Assembly (NCBI GenBank): GCA_910584125.1
Contig: CAJTXU010000035.1
Span: forward strand, 1 to 26,655
Direction: 5' to 3'
DNA: 26,655 nt
From: an uncultured Muribaculaceae bacterium
GTDB lineage: Bacteria; Bacteroidota; Bacteroidia; Bacteroidales; Muribaculaceae
Part shown: piece by piece, positions 7,644 through 16,578 of the stretch
How positions within the stretch are numbered: the first letter of the stretch is position 1
How the letters are laid out: the number at the start of each line of letters is the position of its first letter
The notes under the pieces: generated by a model
What the model saw: only the letters and a program-made list of their open reading frames with translations
What the model was told of the DNA's origin: nothing
Database searches by the model: none
Program-made: the position numbers and the translations under genes

Positions 7644-9860
7644 TTAGATGTAGTTGAATTGTTCAAGGTATTCATTGCTCGCTTTCAGTCCGGTCGTGGG
7701 GTCGTATTGCTCTCTGAGAGGAATGTAATAGATTCCTTCCCACACTTGCTTGACCACCCCGTCCTTTAGAAAGCTTTCGAACAGCCTGGAATTTATATTG
7801 ACCGTATACTGTCCGAGCTTTCTCATCAGCGATCGGCTTGGCCCGGCGCTTCTGAGAATGTCGACGAGCCGCTCCGGCTCGCTGATATGCCCGGCTTCAC
7901 CAGCATGCTCTGCGTCGCTGTCGTAGTTGACAATCACCGGGCGCCCCGCATCGTCAATCATTCTGAATCGCTCGGAAGCTTCCTGGTATCTGGCGTTATT
8001 CGGATTCTCAAGAAGTTCTCTGATTCCTTTGATATCGAATTTGTCAGTGACACTGAACAGGTAGGTGAAGTATTGGCGCATCGTCTGAGGTGCGAACCAA
8101 TCGGTCTTCGCTCCGGATTTCAAAATCCGTTTCAATGCATAAATGGCATTTTTCACAGCACCTCTCGGATGATAGTCACTGATGGAAAAGACATATGTCG
8201 TTCCCTCTTTCAGCCTTCCTTCCCGATTGCAGCGGCCCGCGGCCTGGAGAAGCGAGTCGAGGCCCGCTTCCTGCCTGAAGACGGTTGGAAAATCTATGTC
8301 TACTCCAGCTTCGATAAGCTGGGTGGATATCACTCTGACGGGCTTGTCGGTCTCCGCCAATCTCTTCTTTATCTCGTCGATGCTCTTCAGGGTATGTGCG
8401 GGGCACATCATTCTCGAGAGATGATAACTCCCTTTCTTAGCGCCTTCCGGTAGAGCATCGTATATCTGCGCCGCTATGTTGCGCGTATTGACGACACAGA
8501 GCGCACGGTCTTGCCGCGCCACTTTTCCGGCTATGGTCTCTATATCAATGGGCTCTTCCTCAAATTCGATCCTGACACGTCTGAGACGTTCGTGCAGTTC
8601 AAGCTCGTCGGGTATAATGGAATCCACCTGTCCTTTTAGTCCCTTGAATTCTTCTATTCCCAATCCCTTGTGATTGCCATCCAGAATGGGCTGGCTGGCT
8701 GTGCACAGAATAAAAGACGTCTTGAACATAGTGCAGTATGCATCCATGGCATCGGTGACAGGCTGAAGCATAGACATAGGCAGGGCCTGCACCTCATCGA
8801 GCACCACGACGCTGTCGCAAAGCGAGTGCAACTTCCTGCATTTCCCCGGACGGTTGGAATACATCGATTCGAACAGCTGGACGTTGGTAGTCACTATAAT
8901 CGGTGCGTCCCAATTCTCCATTGCAAGCCGGTTTGCGCCGGTGATCTTGGCTTCGTCGATTACGCTGTGATGCTCGAGAACATTCCTTTCGCCGAATATA
9001 TCTCTTAGGGTCTGGGCCGTCTGGGTTATGATGCTTGTGTAGGGTATGGCGACAATCACTCGCTTCTTGCCTCTTGCGGCGGCATGATGAAGTGCCCACA
9101 CCATAGAGGCAAGAGTCTTCCCTCCCCCTGTGGGCACTGTCAGTTGATAAAACCCCGTGTCGCTGTCTTTGCCCGATTTAATGCACAATGTCTGCACTTC
9201 ATTCCTTATCCTGTTTACGTCGGTTTCCGGCCCTTTCGACAATTTCCGTATATGCGTGTCAAGCATTTCCTTCAATGTCTCAATCGAGTCGTAATCTCCA
9301 CGTTCGGAATAAGTCTGCGGATGCATGAACCGTTCAGTGTCAAGATAGTCGGCGTCCACAAGGCACGAGAAGAGCATTCTCACCAAGTGATTGCACTTCA
9401 TCCCGTTGCAGACAAACGGGGGTACGTCCAATTCATATTTCTCGTTTTTCCCTGCAATCCCCTCCGGCAATTCTCTGTCAACGACTTTCTGCAATTCAAA
9501 GATGTCATATAATCCTCTATGATGGCCTGCGATTATATTGGGCATTATCAACAGATCATTATAGATATCATAGATGGCTTTTGCCCCGATCCATGCATGG
9601 TCCTTGTCTCGCCACCTTCCTGCTACCTGATCATAACCCGATTTGACGCGTATGTATCTTTGGAAATCATCGGTGTTCTTGCCAATGTCGTGAAGCATTC
9701 CGAGTGCTTTCCCCCAGAATTTCATTCCGAAGGGTGAGGCGAATCGGTATGCAAGTTCGGCCACTCCTTTGCTATGCTCTTCGACCGACTGGAGATCCCA
9801 CAAGTCGTCTTCTTTTAGCCTCAGGTGCGCTATTTTGTTATTTCGTTCCTTCATAGACAT
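7644..9860 (-). CDS. cas3: CRISPR-associated helicase-nuclease Cas3 (type I-C)
   Basis: This 738-residue protein fuses an N-terminal HD nuclease to an SF2 helicase. HD residues are visible at His29 (EEHS), His57-Asp58 (LHDIGK), His88 (KDHAW), His113-His114 (GHHRG) and Asp169 (CLVDAD). Helicase motif I is VPTGGGKT at 242-249, motif II is DEVQ at 355-358, motif III is TASQP, and motif VI is QAAGRCNREGR. Cas3 is recruited to the Cascade R-loop, then unwinds and degrades the target DNA. It is the first gene of the operon. A second in-frame Met at residue 3 could also be the start. All catalytic motifs look intact. Confidence 0.97.
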   Translation of the reverse strand: MSMKERNNKIAHLRLKEDDLWDLQSVEEHSKGVAELAYRFASPFGMKFWGKALGMLHDIGKNTDDFQRYIRVKSGYDQVAGRWRDKDHAWIGAKAIYDIYNDLLIMPNIIAGHHRGLYDIFELQKVVDRELPEGIAGKNEKYELDVPPFVCNGMKCNHLVRMLFSCLVDADYLDTERFMHPQTYSERGDYDSIETLKEMLDTHIRKLSKGPETDVNRIRNEVQTLCIKSGKDSDTGFYQLTVPTGGGKTLASMVWALHHAAARGKKRVIVAIPYTSIITQTAQTLRDIFGERNVLEHHSVIDEAKITGANRLAMENWDAPIIVTTNVQLFESMYSNRPGKCRKLHSLCDSVVVLDEVQALPMSMLQPVTDAMDAYCTMFKTSFILCTASQPILDGNHKGLGIEEFKGLKGQVDSIIPDELELHERLRRVRIEFEEEPIDIETIAGKVARQDRALCVVNTRNIAAQIYDALPEGAKKGSYHLSRMMCPAHTLKSIDEIKKRLAETDKPVRVISTQLIEAGVDIDFPTVFRQEAGLDSLLQAAGRCNREGRLKEGTTYVFSISDYHPRGAVKNAIYALKRILKSGAKTDWFAPQTMRQYFTYLFSVTDKFDIKGIRELLENPNNARYQEASERFRMIDDAGRPVIVNYDSDAEHAGEAGHISEPERLVDILRSAGPSRSLMRKLGQYTVNINSRLFESFLKDGVVKQVWEGIYYIPLREQYDPTTGLKASNEYLEQFNYI

Positions 9861-9882
9861 GGAAGGTTAGATTTTCATATCG

Positions 9883-9914
9883 CAAAGAAATATAATATAT
9901 TTCAATCCTACAAA
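9883..9914 (-). promoter_or_regulatory. Candidate promoter of the cas operon
   Basis: On the minus strand TTTG (9911-9914) is followed after exactly 20 nt by TTTCTTTG (9883-9890). This is one mismatch from the Bacteroidota -7 consensus TAnnTTTG, with the same spacing as the glnA, lysC and tRNA promoters in this window. Transcription would start about 15-20 nt before the cas3 ATG. The AT-rich surroundings leave other possibilities. Confidence 0.45.
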
Positions 9915-10012
9915 TATTTTTTCATATTTTTTAATTTATTTTTGCCAATTATCTTGTAAAGACATAGAACTTCGTGCAAACTATACATTTGCCGCATCAG
10001 AGCGTCTTTTAG

Positions 10013-10064
10013 CCGTAAAAGCAAGTTAGGCTGCAACCGCCTTCATGGCGGGTTGCAGCCTAAC
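10013..10064 (-). terminator. Intrinsic terminator of ppdK
   Basis: GTTAGGCTGCAACC-GCC at 10025-10041 pairs with GGC-GGGTTGCAGCCTAAC at 10047-10064 through about 17 base pairs with a single bulged G and a 5-nt loop. On the minus strand it is followed by TTGCTTTTA. It lies 35 bp past the ppdK stop and separates that gene from the cas promoter. The glnA terminator has a similar tail. Confidence 0.85.
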
Positions 10065-10098
10065 TGTCTGAGTCTTTAGTATGGGTTCTACGAGGCTA

Positions 10099-12816
10099 TC
10101 AGCCTTCGATGGCAGCCTGCGCCGCGGCTACGCGGGCGATGGGCACGCGGTAGGGCGAGCAGCTGACGTAGTTCATGCCGAGGTTGGCGCAGAACTTCAC
10201 CGAGCTGGGTTCGCCGCCGTGCTCGCCGCAGATGCCGACTTTGAGCTCGGGTTTGGTGGCGCGGCCTTTGCGGACGCCCATCTCGACGAGCTGGCCGACG
10301 CCTTCCTGATCGAGCACCTCGAACGGATCCACTTTGAGGATGCCGACCTCCTTGTAGTGCTTGAGGAACTTCGGAGCGTCGTCGCGCGAGTATCCGAACG
10401 TCATCTGCGTCAGGTCGTTGGTGCCGAACGAGAAGAAGTCGGCTACCTCGGCGATCTGGTTGGCGGTCAACGCAGCGCGCGGAACCTCGATCATTGTGCC
10501 GACCTTGTAGTCCACGCGTTCGCCACGCTCGTCGAATACCTGGGCGGCTGTGGTGTTGATCACGTTGGCCTGGTGCTGAAGCTCCTTGAGTGTGCCTACA
10601 AGGGGCACCATGATTTCAGGATGAACGTCGATGCCGCGGGCCTTGCAGTTGAGAGCCGCCTCGATGATGGCGCGGGTCTGCATCTCCGTGATCTCGGGAT
10701 AGGTGATGCCGAGACGGCAGCCACGGTGTCCGAGCATCGGGTTGAACTCGCTGAGCTCCTCGACTTTCTTTCTCACCTCCTCGAGTGTGAGGCCCATCTC
10801 GTCGGCAAGTTCCTGCTGTGCGGCCACGGTGTGGGGCACGAACTCATGCAACGGGGGATCGAGCAGACGGATTGTCACGCCGAAGCCGTCCATGGCCTCG
10901 AAGATTCCTTCGAAGTCGCTGCGCTGCATGGGCAGGAGCTTGGCGAGAGCCTCGCGGCGTCCGGTCTCGTCGCCCGACAGGATCATCTCGCGTACGGACT
11001 TGATGCGGTCGCCTTCGAAGAACATGTGCTCCGTGCGGCAGAGTCCGATGCCCTGCGCGCCGAAGTGGCGGGCCTGGCTGGCGTCGCGGGGAGAATCGGC
11101 GTTGGTGCGCACGAGTGTCTTTGTATATTTGGCGGCGAGATCCATGATCTGGCCGAAGTCTCCGTCGAGCTCGGGCTCAGCCGTCTTGACTTCGCCGTCG
11201 TAGACGTCGCCGGTCGAGCCGTTGAGCGAAATCCAGTCTCCCTCATGGAAAACCTTTCCGTCCATTTCCACTGTCTTCGCCTTGTAGTCGACGACAATCT
11301 CACCGGCGCCCGATACGCAGCACTTGCCCATGCCGCGTGCCACGACAGCCGCGTGCGACGTCATGCCGCCGCGCATCGTGAGGATGCCCTGTGCAACGGC
11401 CATGCCGCGGAGGTCTTCGGGAGACGTCTCGATGCGGACGAGAACGACTTTCCTCTTCTTCTCGGCCCAAGCCTCGGCCTCGTCGGCCTGGAATACGATC
11501 TGGCCTGTCGCGGCTCCGGGAGAAGCTGGGAGACCCTTGGCCACAACCTTCGCTTTCTTCAAAGCCTCCTTGTCGAAGACGGGGTGGAGCAGCTCGTCGA
11601 GCTTCTGGGGCTCCATGCGGAGCAGGGCAGTCTTTTCGTCGATCATGCCGTCGCGAAGCAGATCCATGGCGATGCGGACCATCGCGGCGCCTGTGCGCTT
11701 TCCGTTACGTGTCTGGAGCATCCAGAGCTTGCCGTCCTGAATGGTGAACTCCATGTCCTGCATGTCGCGGTAGTGGCCCTCGAGCTTGTGGGCAGTGTCG
11801 ATGAGCTCGGCGGCGAGCGTCGGCATAGACTCCTCGAGCGAGGGATATTTCGACTTACGCTCCTCTTCGCTGATGCCCTGGAGGTCGGCCCAGCGGCGCG
11901 AGCCCTCGATGGTGATCTGCTGGGGAGTGCGGATACCGGCCACGACATCCTCGCCCTGGGCGTTGATGAGGTACTCGCCGTTGAAGATGTTCTCGCCTGT
12001 GGCGGCGTCACGGCTGAAGGCAACGCCCGTGGCCGAGTTGTCGCCCATGTTGCCGTAGACCATCGCCTGGACGTTGACGGCCGTTCCCCATTCCTCGGGG
12101 ATCTGGTTCATGCGGCGGTAGATGATGGCGCGCTCGTTCATCCAGCTGTCGAACACGGCGCAGATGCCGCCCCACAGCTGCTCCCATGCGGACTCGGGGA
12201 AGTCCTTGCCGGTGTATTCCTTGACCGCCTTCTTGAAGCGGACCACGAGCTCCTTGAGGTCGTCGACCGAAAGCTCGGTGTCGAGCTTGACGCCTTTCTC
12301 CTCCTTGACCTCGTCCATGATGGCCTCGAACGGGTCGATGTCGGTCTTGCTCTTCGGCTTCATGCCGAGAACGACGTCACCATACATCTGGACGAAACGG
12401 CGGTAGCTGTCCCATGCGAAGCGGGGATTGCCGCTCTTCTCGGCCATTGTGGCGACGGTGGCGTCGTTCATGCCGAGGTTGAGCACGGTGTCCATCATGC
12501 CGGGCATGGAGGCGCGGGCTCCCGAACGCACCGAGACGAGAAGGGGATTGCTGGGGTCGTCGAATTTCTTGCCCGTGAGGCTCTCGACGTGGGAGATGGC
12601 CTTCTCGACGTCTCCCTTTATGTCGGCAACGACCGCGTCGCGTCCGAACTGAGTGTATTCTGTGCAGACTTCTGTCGTGATTGTGAATCCCGGGGGCACC
12701 GGCATTCCAAGCAAATTCATTTCGGCGAGGTTGGCACCCTTGCCTCCGAGAAGATTTCTCATCTCGGCTGTACCTTCGGCTTTACCAGCGCCGAAAGTAT
12801 AAATTTTTTTTGCCAT
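10099..12816 (-). CDS. ppdK: Pyruvate, phosphate dikinase
   Basis: The 905-residue enzyme interconverts pyruvate, ATP and phosphate with phosphoenolpyruvate, AMP and pyrophosphate in the cytoplasm. The N-terminal ATP-grasp domain begins TFGAGKAEGTAEMRNLLGGK and contains SVRSGARASMPGMMDT (about 95-110). The phosphohistidine domain has GGMTSHAAVVARGMGKCCVSG with His488 as the swivelling phosphate carrier. The C-terminal TIM barrel ends CGEHGGEPSSVKF and NYVSCSPYRVPIARVA, with the catalytic cysteine at about 886. Length and motifs are complete. A long open frame exists antisense to the whole gene, a GC-rich codon-bias shadow. It is monocistronic, with its own terminator and a long upstream region. 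Confidence 0.98.
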   Translation of the reverse strand: MAKKIYTFGAGKAEGTAEMRNLLGGKGANLAEMNLLGMPVPPGFTITTEVCTEYTQFGRDAVVADIKGDVEKAISHVESLTGKKFDDPSNPLLVSVRSGARASMPGMMDTVLNLGMNDATVATMAEKSGNPRFAWDSYRRFVQMYGDVVLGMKPKSKTDIDPFEAIMDEVKEEKGVKLDTELSVDDLKELVVRFKKAVKEYTGKDFPESAWEQLWGGICAVFDSWMNERAIIYRRMNQIPEEWGTAVNVQAMVYGNMGDNSATGVAFSRDAATGENIFNGEYLINAQGEDVVAGIRTPQQITIEGSRRWADLQGISEEERKSKYPSLEESMPTLAAELIDTAHKLEGHYRDMQDMEFTIQDGKLWMLQTRNGKRTGAAMVRIAMDLLRDGMIDEKTALLRMEPQKLDELLHPVFDKEALKKAKVVAKGLPASPGAATGQIVFQADEAEAWAEKKRKVVLVRIETSPEDLRGMAVAQGILTMRGGMTSHAAVVARGMGKCCVSGAGEIVVDYKAKTVEMDGKVFHEGDWISLNGSTGDVYDGEVKTAEPELDGDFGQIMDLAAKYTKTLVRTNADSPRDASQARHFGAQGIGLCRTEHMFFEGDRIKSVREMILSGDETGRREALAKLLPMQRSDFEGIFEAMDGFGVTIRLLDPPLHEFVPHTVAAQQELADEMGLTLEEVRKKVEELSEFNPMLGHRGCRLGITYPEITEMQTRAIIEAALNCKARGIDVHPEIMVPLVGTLKELQHQANVINTTAAQVFDERGERVDYKVGTMIEVPRAALTANQIAEVADFFSFGTNDLTQMTFGYSRDDAPKFLKHYKEVGILKVDPFEVLDQEGVGQLVEMGVRKGRATKPELKVGICGEHGGEPSSVKFCANLGMNYVSCSPYRVPIARVAAAQAAIEG

Positions 12817-13103
12817 AGTGATTTTGGATTATTAATATTTCGTTTTCATTTTTGATTAAGCCCTCTCGTGTCCGCGCCTACAGATCCGGCGCATCGCCGC
12901 CGACGCCGTGTGTCGCGGGGAAACAACGTCTGAAAACGCGACCGCAACCCGCCGTGAACACGCAGTGATAACGCGCCCAGACGTCCGGTTGTTGTGTTTT
13001 CAGGTCTTAATTTCCACAATTTCAGTTAATTTAATTGATGTAAACTTTTCCTGCCTCTCGTGTCAAGAAAAGTAAAAACCAATTGCCACTGAAAATGTAT
13101 CTG

Positions 13104-13111
13104 CAAATTTA
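13104..13111 (-). promoter_or_regulatory. Candidate ppdK -7 element
   Basis: TAAATTTG on the minus strand matches TAnnTTTG exactly. No TTTG lies at the expected 20-nt spacing upstream, which lowers confidence. The ppdK ATG is about 290 bp downstream. Confidence 0.3.
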
Positions 13112-13133
13112 ATAAAAGATTGGATATTTTCAC

Positions 13134-13141
13134 TAATTTTG
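13134..13141 (+). promoter_or_regulatory. Candidate rlmD -7 element
   Basis: TAATTTTG matches TAnnTTTG exactly, 86 bp before the chosen rlmD ATG. A good -33 element at 20-nt spacing is not visible; TTGG lies only 10 nt upstream. Confidence 0.4.
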
Positions 13142-13227
13142 CGGTAAAAATTGGTTTTTCACCCTGAATTTTAAATGTGAGGCCTCTGTGCGACCTGTTG
13201 TGTCCGCGGCGAGCCTCTATGCAAGAT

Positions 13228-14688
13228 ATGTCAAGAAAGAAGAAACAATTGCCCGAATTGAAATCGGTGCATATCGAAAGCGTCGCCGCCGAGGGCAAGG
13301 CTGTGGCGCGTGTCAAGATCCGCGAGACCGACGAGACTCCCATCGTGACGTTCATCCCGTTCGGAGCCCCAGGCGATGTGGCCGACATCCAGGTTGACCG
13401 CAAGAAGCACAGTTTCGCCGAGGCCCACATCGTGAGGCTCGTGGAGCCGTCGCCGGTCCGCGTGGAGCCGCGCTGCGGCCATTTCACCGTGTGCGGCGGC
13501 TGCAAGTGGCAGCATCTGCCGTATGCCGAACAGCTGCGCTGGAAGCAGCGGCAGGTGTCGGACGCCATGACGCGCATCGCCAAGGTCGAGATTCCGGAGA
13601 TAACGCCGATCATCGGCTCGGAGCGCGTCTGGGAATACCGCAACAAGATGGAATACACCTTTTCCGACAAGAAGTGGCGCACGTGGGAAGAGGTGAAGTC
13701 GGGCGCTGAGTTCACCGGCTCGCCCAATGCCCTCGGGTTCCATATCCCCGGAGCGTTCGACAAGGTGCTTCATATCGACCGCTGTCATCTCCAGGACGAT
13801 CTCGGCAACGAGATTCGCAATTTCATATATGGATACGCGTGCGAGAAGGGTTATACGTTCTACAACATCCGTGAGAACCGCGGTCTGCTCCGCACGCTGA
13901 TGATTCGCATCGCATCCACGGGCGGCGTGATGGTCGTCATGGTGTTCGGTGAGGAAGACAAGGAAGCGATCACTGACATCATGAAGGCCGTGGGCTACCG
14001 CTTTCCGCAGATCAAATCGTTGCTTTACGTCGTGAACCGTAAACTCAACGACACTATTTCCGACCAGACCGTGCATGCTTTCGCCGGCCCGGAATATATC
14101 GAGGAGGAGATGGAGGGCTTACGGTTCCGCATCAATGCCAAGTCGTTCTATCAGACCAACTCCCGGCAGGCGCACGAGCTCTATAAGGTGGCGCGCCGGT
14201 TCGCCGGACTCGAACATCCTGTTGCCGAGGGGTGCAGTGCGCCTCTTGTCTACGACCTCTACACCGGCACGGGCACGATAGCCAACTTCGTGGCCCGAAA
14301 CGCGGCGAAGGTCATCGGCATCGAATATGTGGAGGAAGCGATAGCGGACGCCAAGGTAAACTCGGCGGTCAACGGCATCGACAACACCCTTTTCTTCGCC
14401 GGCGACATGAAGGACGTCCTGACCGACGGCTTCATCGCGCGTCACGGGCGTCCCGACGTCATGATCATCGACCCGCCGAGAGCCGGCATGCACGAGGATG
14501 TGGTGAAGGTGATTCTCAACGCCGAGCCTGACGTGCTGGTCTACGTCAGCTGCAATCCGGCCACCCAGGCCCGCGACGTGGCGTTGCTCGACTGCAAGTA
14601 TCGCGTCACCGACATTCAGCCGGTCGACATGTTCCCGCACACCCACCACGTCGAGAACGTGGTGCGCATGGAGCGCAGGAAGGATTAA
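13228..14688 (+). CDS. rlmD: 23S rRNA (uracil-C5)-methyltransferase, RlmD/RumA family
   Basis: This 486-residue SAM-dependent enzyme methylates C5 of a 23S rRNA uridine. An N-terminal TRAM-like OB domain (about 1-70) precedes four cluster cysteines, Cys83, Cys89 and Cys92 (CGHFTVCGGC) and Cys186 (HIDRCHLQ). The Rossmann domain has the SAM loop YDLYTGTGTIANF, then IDPPRAGMH, the catalytic nucleophile Cys442 in YVSCNPATQARD, and the base Glu476 in HHVENV. The frame is open upstream to a GTG at 13177, with ATGs at 13219 and 13228. I chose 13228 because homologues begin with a basic MSRK/MARK stretch. Whether it targets one site (RlmD) or two (RlmCD) cannot be read from the sequence. Confidence 0.93.
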   Translation: MSRKKKQLPELKSVHIESVAAEGKAVARVKIRETDETPIVTFIPFGAPGDVADIQVDRKKHSFAEAHIVRLVEPSPVRVEPRCGHFTVCGGCKWQHLPYAEQLRWKQRQVSDAMTRIAKVEIPEITPIIGSERVWEYRNKMEYTFSDKKWRTWEEVKSGAEFTGSPNALGFHIPGAFDKVLHIDRCHLQDDLGNEIRNFIYGYACEKGYTFYNIRENRGLLRTLMIRIASTGGVMVVMVFGEEDKEAITDIMKAVGYRFPQIKSLLYVVNRKLNDTISDQTVHAFAGPEYIEEEMEGLRFRINAKSFYQTNSRQAHELYKVARRFAGLEHPVAEGCSAPLVYDLYTGTGTIANFVARNAAKVIGIEYVEEAIADAKVNSAVNGIDNTLFFAGDMKDVLTDGFIARHGRPDVMIIDPPRAGMHEDVVKVILNAEPDVLVYVSCNPATQARDVALLDCKYRVTDIQPVDMFPHTHHVENVVRMERRKD

Positions 14689-14710
14689 GGTCTCTAAGGT
14701 CATTAAGGTC
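14686..14710. repeat. Three tandem TAAGGTC units, 9-bp period
   Basis: TAAGGTC occurs at 14686-14692, 14695-14701 and 14704-14710, each followed by two variable bases (TC, AT, TT). The first copy supplies the rlmD stop codon. The repeats lie between rlmD and the mscS promoter. Confidence 0.8.
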
Positions 14711-14726
14711 TTGGGACTACGGTAAA

Positions 14727-14757
14727 TTGATTATATCCATTCTCTAAACTAATTTTT
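14727..14757 (+). promoter_or_regulatory. Candidate mscS promoter
   Basis: TTG (14727-14729) is followed after 20 nt by TAATTTTT (14750-14757), one mismatch from TAnnTTTG. The mscS ATG is only 6 bp further, so the transcript would have almost no leader. Confidence 0.45.
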
Positions 14758-14763
14758 ACGACA

Positions 14764-15870
14764 ATGATACAGAACGAAGGTGATGTGCCTGTGGTAGAGA
14801 TGCCTGAGGTGCCCGACGCGGGGTCGTTTCTCGACAGCCTCAAGGGCATGGGCCTCGAGGAGGTGATAGCCACGGTTTCGAATTCACTCGTGAGTTTCGC
14901 GTTCAAGGTGCTTGTGGCGGTCGCGGTCTTCTATATAGGCCGCTTCCTGATCAGCCGCATCTACAAGGCTGTGTACGGCATAATGACCCGACGGCATGTG
15001 GATCCGTCGTTGACGACATTCGTGCTCTCTCTTGTCAGAATCAGCCTCTATTTCTTCCTAATCATCATAGTGATAGGCATCTTAGGCGTCGAGACGAGCA
15101 GTTTTATCGCCATATTCGCATCGGCCGGTATGGCCATCGGTATGGCCCTGAGCGGCACGTTGCAGAATTTCGCCGGCGGAGTGCTGATATTGCTTCTCAA
15201 GCCCTACAAGGTCGGTGATTTCATCGAGGTCCAGGGATTCACCGGCACGGTGAAGTCGATACAGCTTTTCAACACGGTGATCAACACCATCGACAACAAG
15301 GCGATCATCCTGCCCAACGGCATGCTGTCGACGTCGTCGATCAACAATTATTCTCTTGAGGATTACCGTCGTGTCGACTGGTCGGTGAGTCTGTCGTACG
15401 GAACGAACATCGCCGACGCCAAGTCGGCCATGCTCGATATCGTGAACTCAGACGTGCGTGTCGTGAAGCGTTTTATCGAGGACGACATGGCTTATCGCGA
15501 GCGTGTGGCCGAAGAGAAGTATCTCGCCGAGCATCATGACCAGGCCGCTGAGAAGAAGAGGGGATGGCTCTACCGGATGTTCCATAGGCAGAAAGACAAG
15601 CTCACGAACGCGGCTTCAGAGCATAAGGCGACGCTTGACATGCCGGTGGCGATTCCTCAGAAGGTGGAACGCGCGCCGTTTGTGGGTCTGCAGGAGATGG
15701 GCGACAGCGCGATTGTGTTCACCGTGAGGGCGTGGACGCATTCGTCCAACTATTGGCCGCTCTATTTCGAGCTTAATGAGCGTTTCTACACCGAGCTTCA
15801 GGAGCGCGGCTTTTCGTTCCCGTTCCCGCAGCTCGACGTTCATCTCGACAGGGTCGGGAACGCGCTCTAA
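14764..15870 (+). CDS. mscS: MscS-family small-conductance mechanosensitive channel
   Basis: The 368-residue inner-membrane protein should open under membrane tension and release solutes on hypo-osmotic shock. An acidic N terminus (about 1-30) precedes TM1 (about 43-63), TM2 (about 85-108) and the glycine/alanine-rich pore helix TM3 (about 112-147, IFASAGMAIGMALSGTLQNFAGG). The beta domain follows (KPYKVGDFIEVQGFTGTVKSI, then IILPNGMLSTSSINNYS). E. coli MscS has 286 residues; much of the extra length is a charged, helical insertion at about 232-303 (RERVAEEKYLAEHHDQAAEK and following) inside the cytoplasmic alpha/beta domain. Its stop overlaps the convergent downstream gene by 4 nt. Confidence 0.95.
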   Translation: MIQNEGDVPVVEMPEVPDAGSFLDSLKGMGLEEVIATVSNSLVSFAFKVLVAVAVFYIGRFLISRIYKAVYGIMTRRHVDPSLTTFVLSLVRISLYFFLIIIVIGILGVETSSFIAIFASAGMAIGMALSGTLQNFAGGVLILLLKPYKVGDFIEVQGFTGTVKSIQLFNTVINTIDNKAIILPNGMLSTSSINNYSLEDYRRVDWSVSLSYGTNIADAKSAMLDIVNSDVRVVKRFIEDDMAYRERVAEEKYLAEHHDQAAEKKRGWLYRMFHRQKDKLTNAASEHKATLDMPVAIPQKVERAPFVGLQEMGDSAIVFTVRAWTHSSNYWPLYFELNERFYTELQERGFSFPFPQLDVHLDRVGNAL

Positions 15871-16574
15871 AACCCAAGTACTTGCGCGGCAGTGTCGCGC
15901 AGGTCGAATGTCAGGAGTCGGTCGAACAGGTTTTGGCCGGCTCCTGACAGGTATTTCAGGGCTTCGGCGGCCTGGACCGAGGCGACGATTCCGGCGGCCG
16001 GGCCGAGGACGCCTCCCACTGAACAGGGAGTGAATCCGGAGCATGGGGCGGTGTCTCCGAATATTTCGGCATATCCGGCGTGTCCGGGGCTCCAGCTCAT
16101 GGCCTGACCCGACATCTCGCGCACTCCGCCGATACAATAGGGCTTGTCGATTGACTCGCAGACGCGTGCCGTCATCAGTTTGGTAGCGGGATTGTCGCTG
16201 CCGTCGATTATGAAATCATAACCGGCGAATATCCCGGCGGCCATCTTCTCGTTGATCATTCCGGGGCATTCGACGACTCGAATGCCGGAATTGATGGCAC
16301 GCATCTTAGAGGCGAGTACGGCGCATTTCGGTTGGCCGAGCGTCATCTCGTCGAAGAAGAGCTGGCGTTGCAGGTTGGAAATGTCAATGGTGTCGAAGTC
16401 GGCGATGCCGACGGTGCCGACGCCGGAGGCGGCGAGATACATTGCGCACAGCGAACCGAGCGCGCCGCAACCGATCACGAACACCTTCCCCTCGTTGAGA
16501 CGGGCCACGCCCTCGTCGCCCATTCCCTCGACAGCCGCCAGCCGCGAATACCTTATAGAATCAACTTGCTTCAT
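15867..16574 (-). CDS. HesA/MoeB/ThiF-family adenylyltransferase (E1-like)
   Basis: This 235-residue protein should adenylate the C-terminal glycine of a small sulfur-carrier protein such as ThiS or MoaD. It has the E1 signature RYSRL, nucleotide loop GCGALGS (35-41), acidic DFD (59-61), NLQRQ (67-71) and DGSDN (124-128). A cysteine-containing PCSVGGVLGP segment (about 183-192) corresponds to the region of the active-site cysteine. The four zinc cysteines (two CxxC pairs) of classical MoeB are not evident. No thiS, moaD or other thiamine/molybdopterin gene is nearby, so the carrier cannot be assigned. It is convergent with mscS, overlapping by 4 nt. Confidence 0.9.
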   Translation of the reverse strand: MKQVDSIRYSRLAAVEGMGDEGVARLNEGKVFVIGCGALGSLCAMYLAASGVGTVGIADFDTIDISNLQRQLFFDEMTLGQPKCAVLASKMRAINSGIRVVECPGMINEKMAAGIFAGYDFIIDGSDNPATKLMTARVCESIDKPYCIGGVREMSGQAMSWSPGHAGYAEIFGDTAPCSGFTPCSVGGVLGPAAGIVASVQAAEALKYLSGAGQNLFDRLLTFDLRDTAAQVLGF

Positions 16575-16578
16575 GATG

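Larger units (their letters stand above)
12817..13227. other. Divergent intergenic region between ppdK and rlmD
   Basis: This 411-bp region contains no convincing gene. The half next to rlmD is AT-rich and carries two exact TAnnTTTG elements facing opposite ways, TAAATTTG (minus, 13104-13111) and TAATTTTG (plus, 13134-13141). The half next to ppdK (about 12860-13005) is GC-rich and would form a roughly 280-nt 5' UTR for ppdK if the minus element is used. It contains an inverted repeat GTCGCG/CGCGAC (12912-12917 and 12937-12942). I recognise no known riboswitch. Confidence 0.5.

Noticed and set aside
10081..12855. A 924-codon open frame on the plus strand
   Set aside because: It is exactly antisense to ppdK, whose domains and catalytic residues are complete. 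Long antisense frames are common in GC-rich, codon-biased genes.
13026..13763. 245-codon minus-strand frame upstream of ppdK
   Set aside because: Most of it is antisense to rlmD, and the remainder runs into AT-rich promoter sequence; no domain is recognisable.
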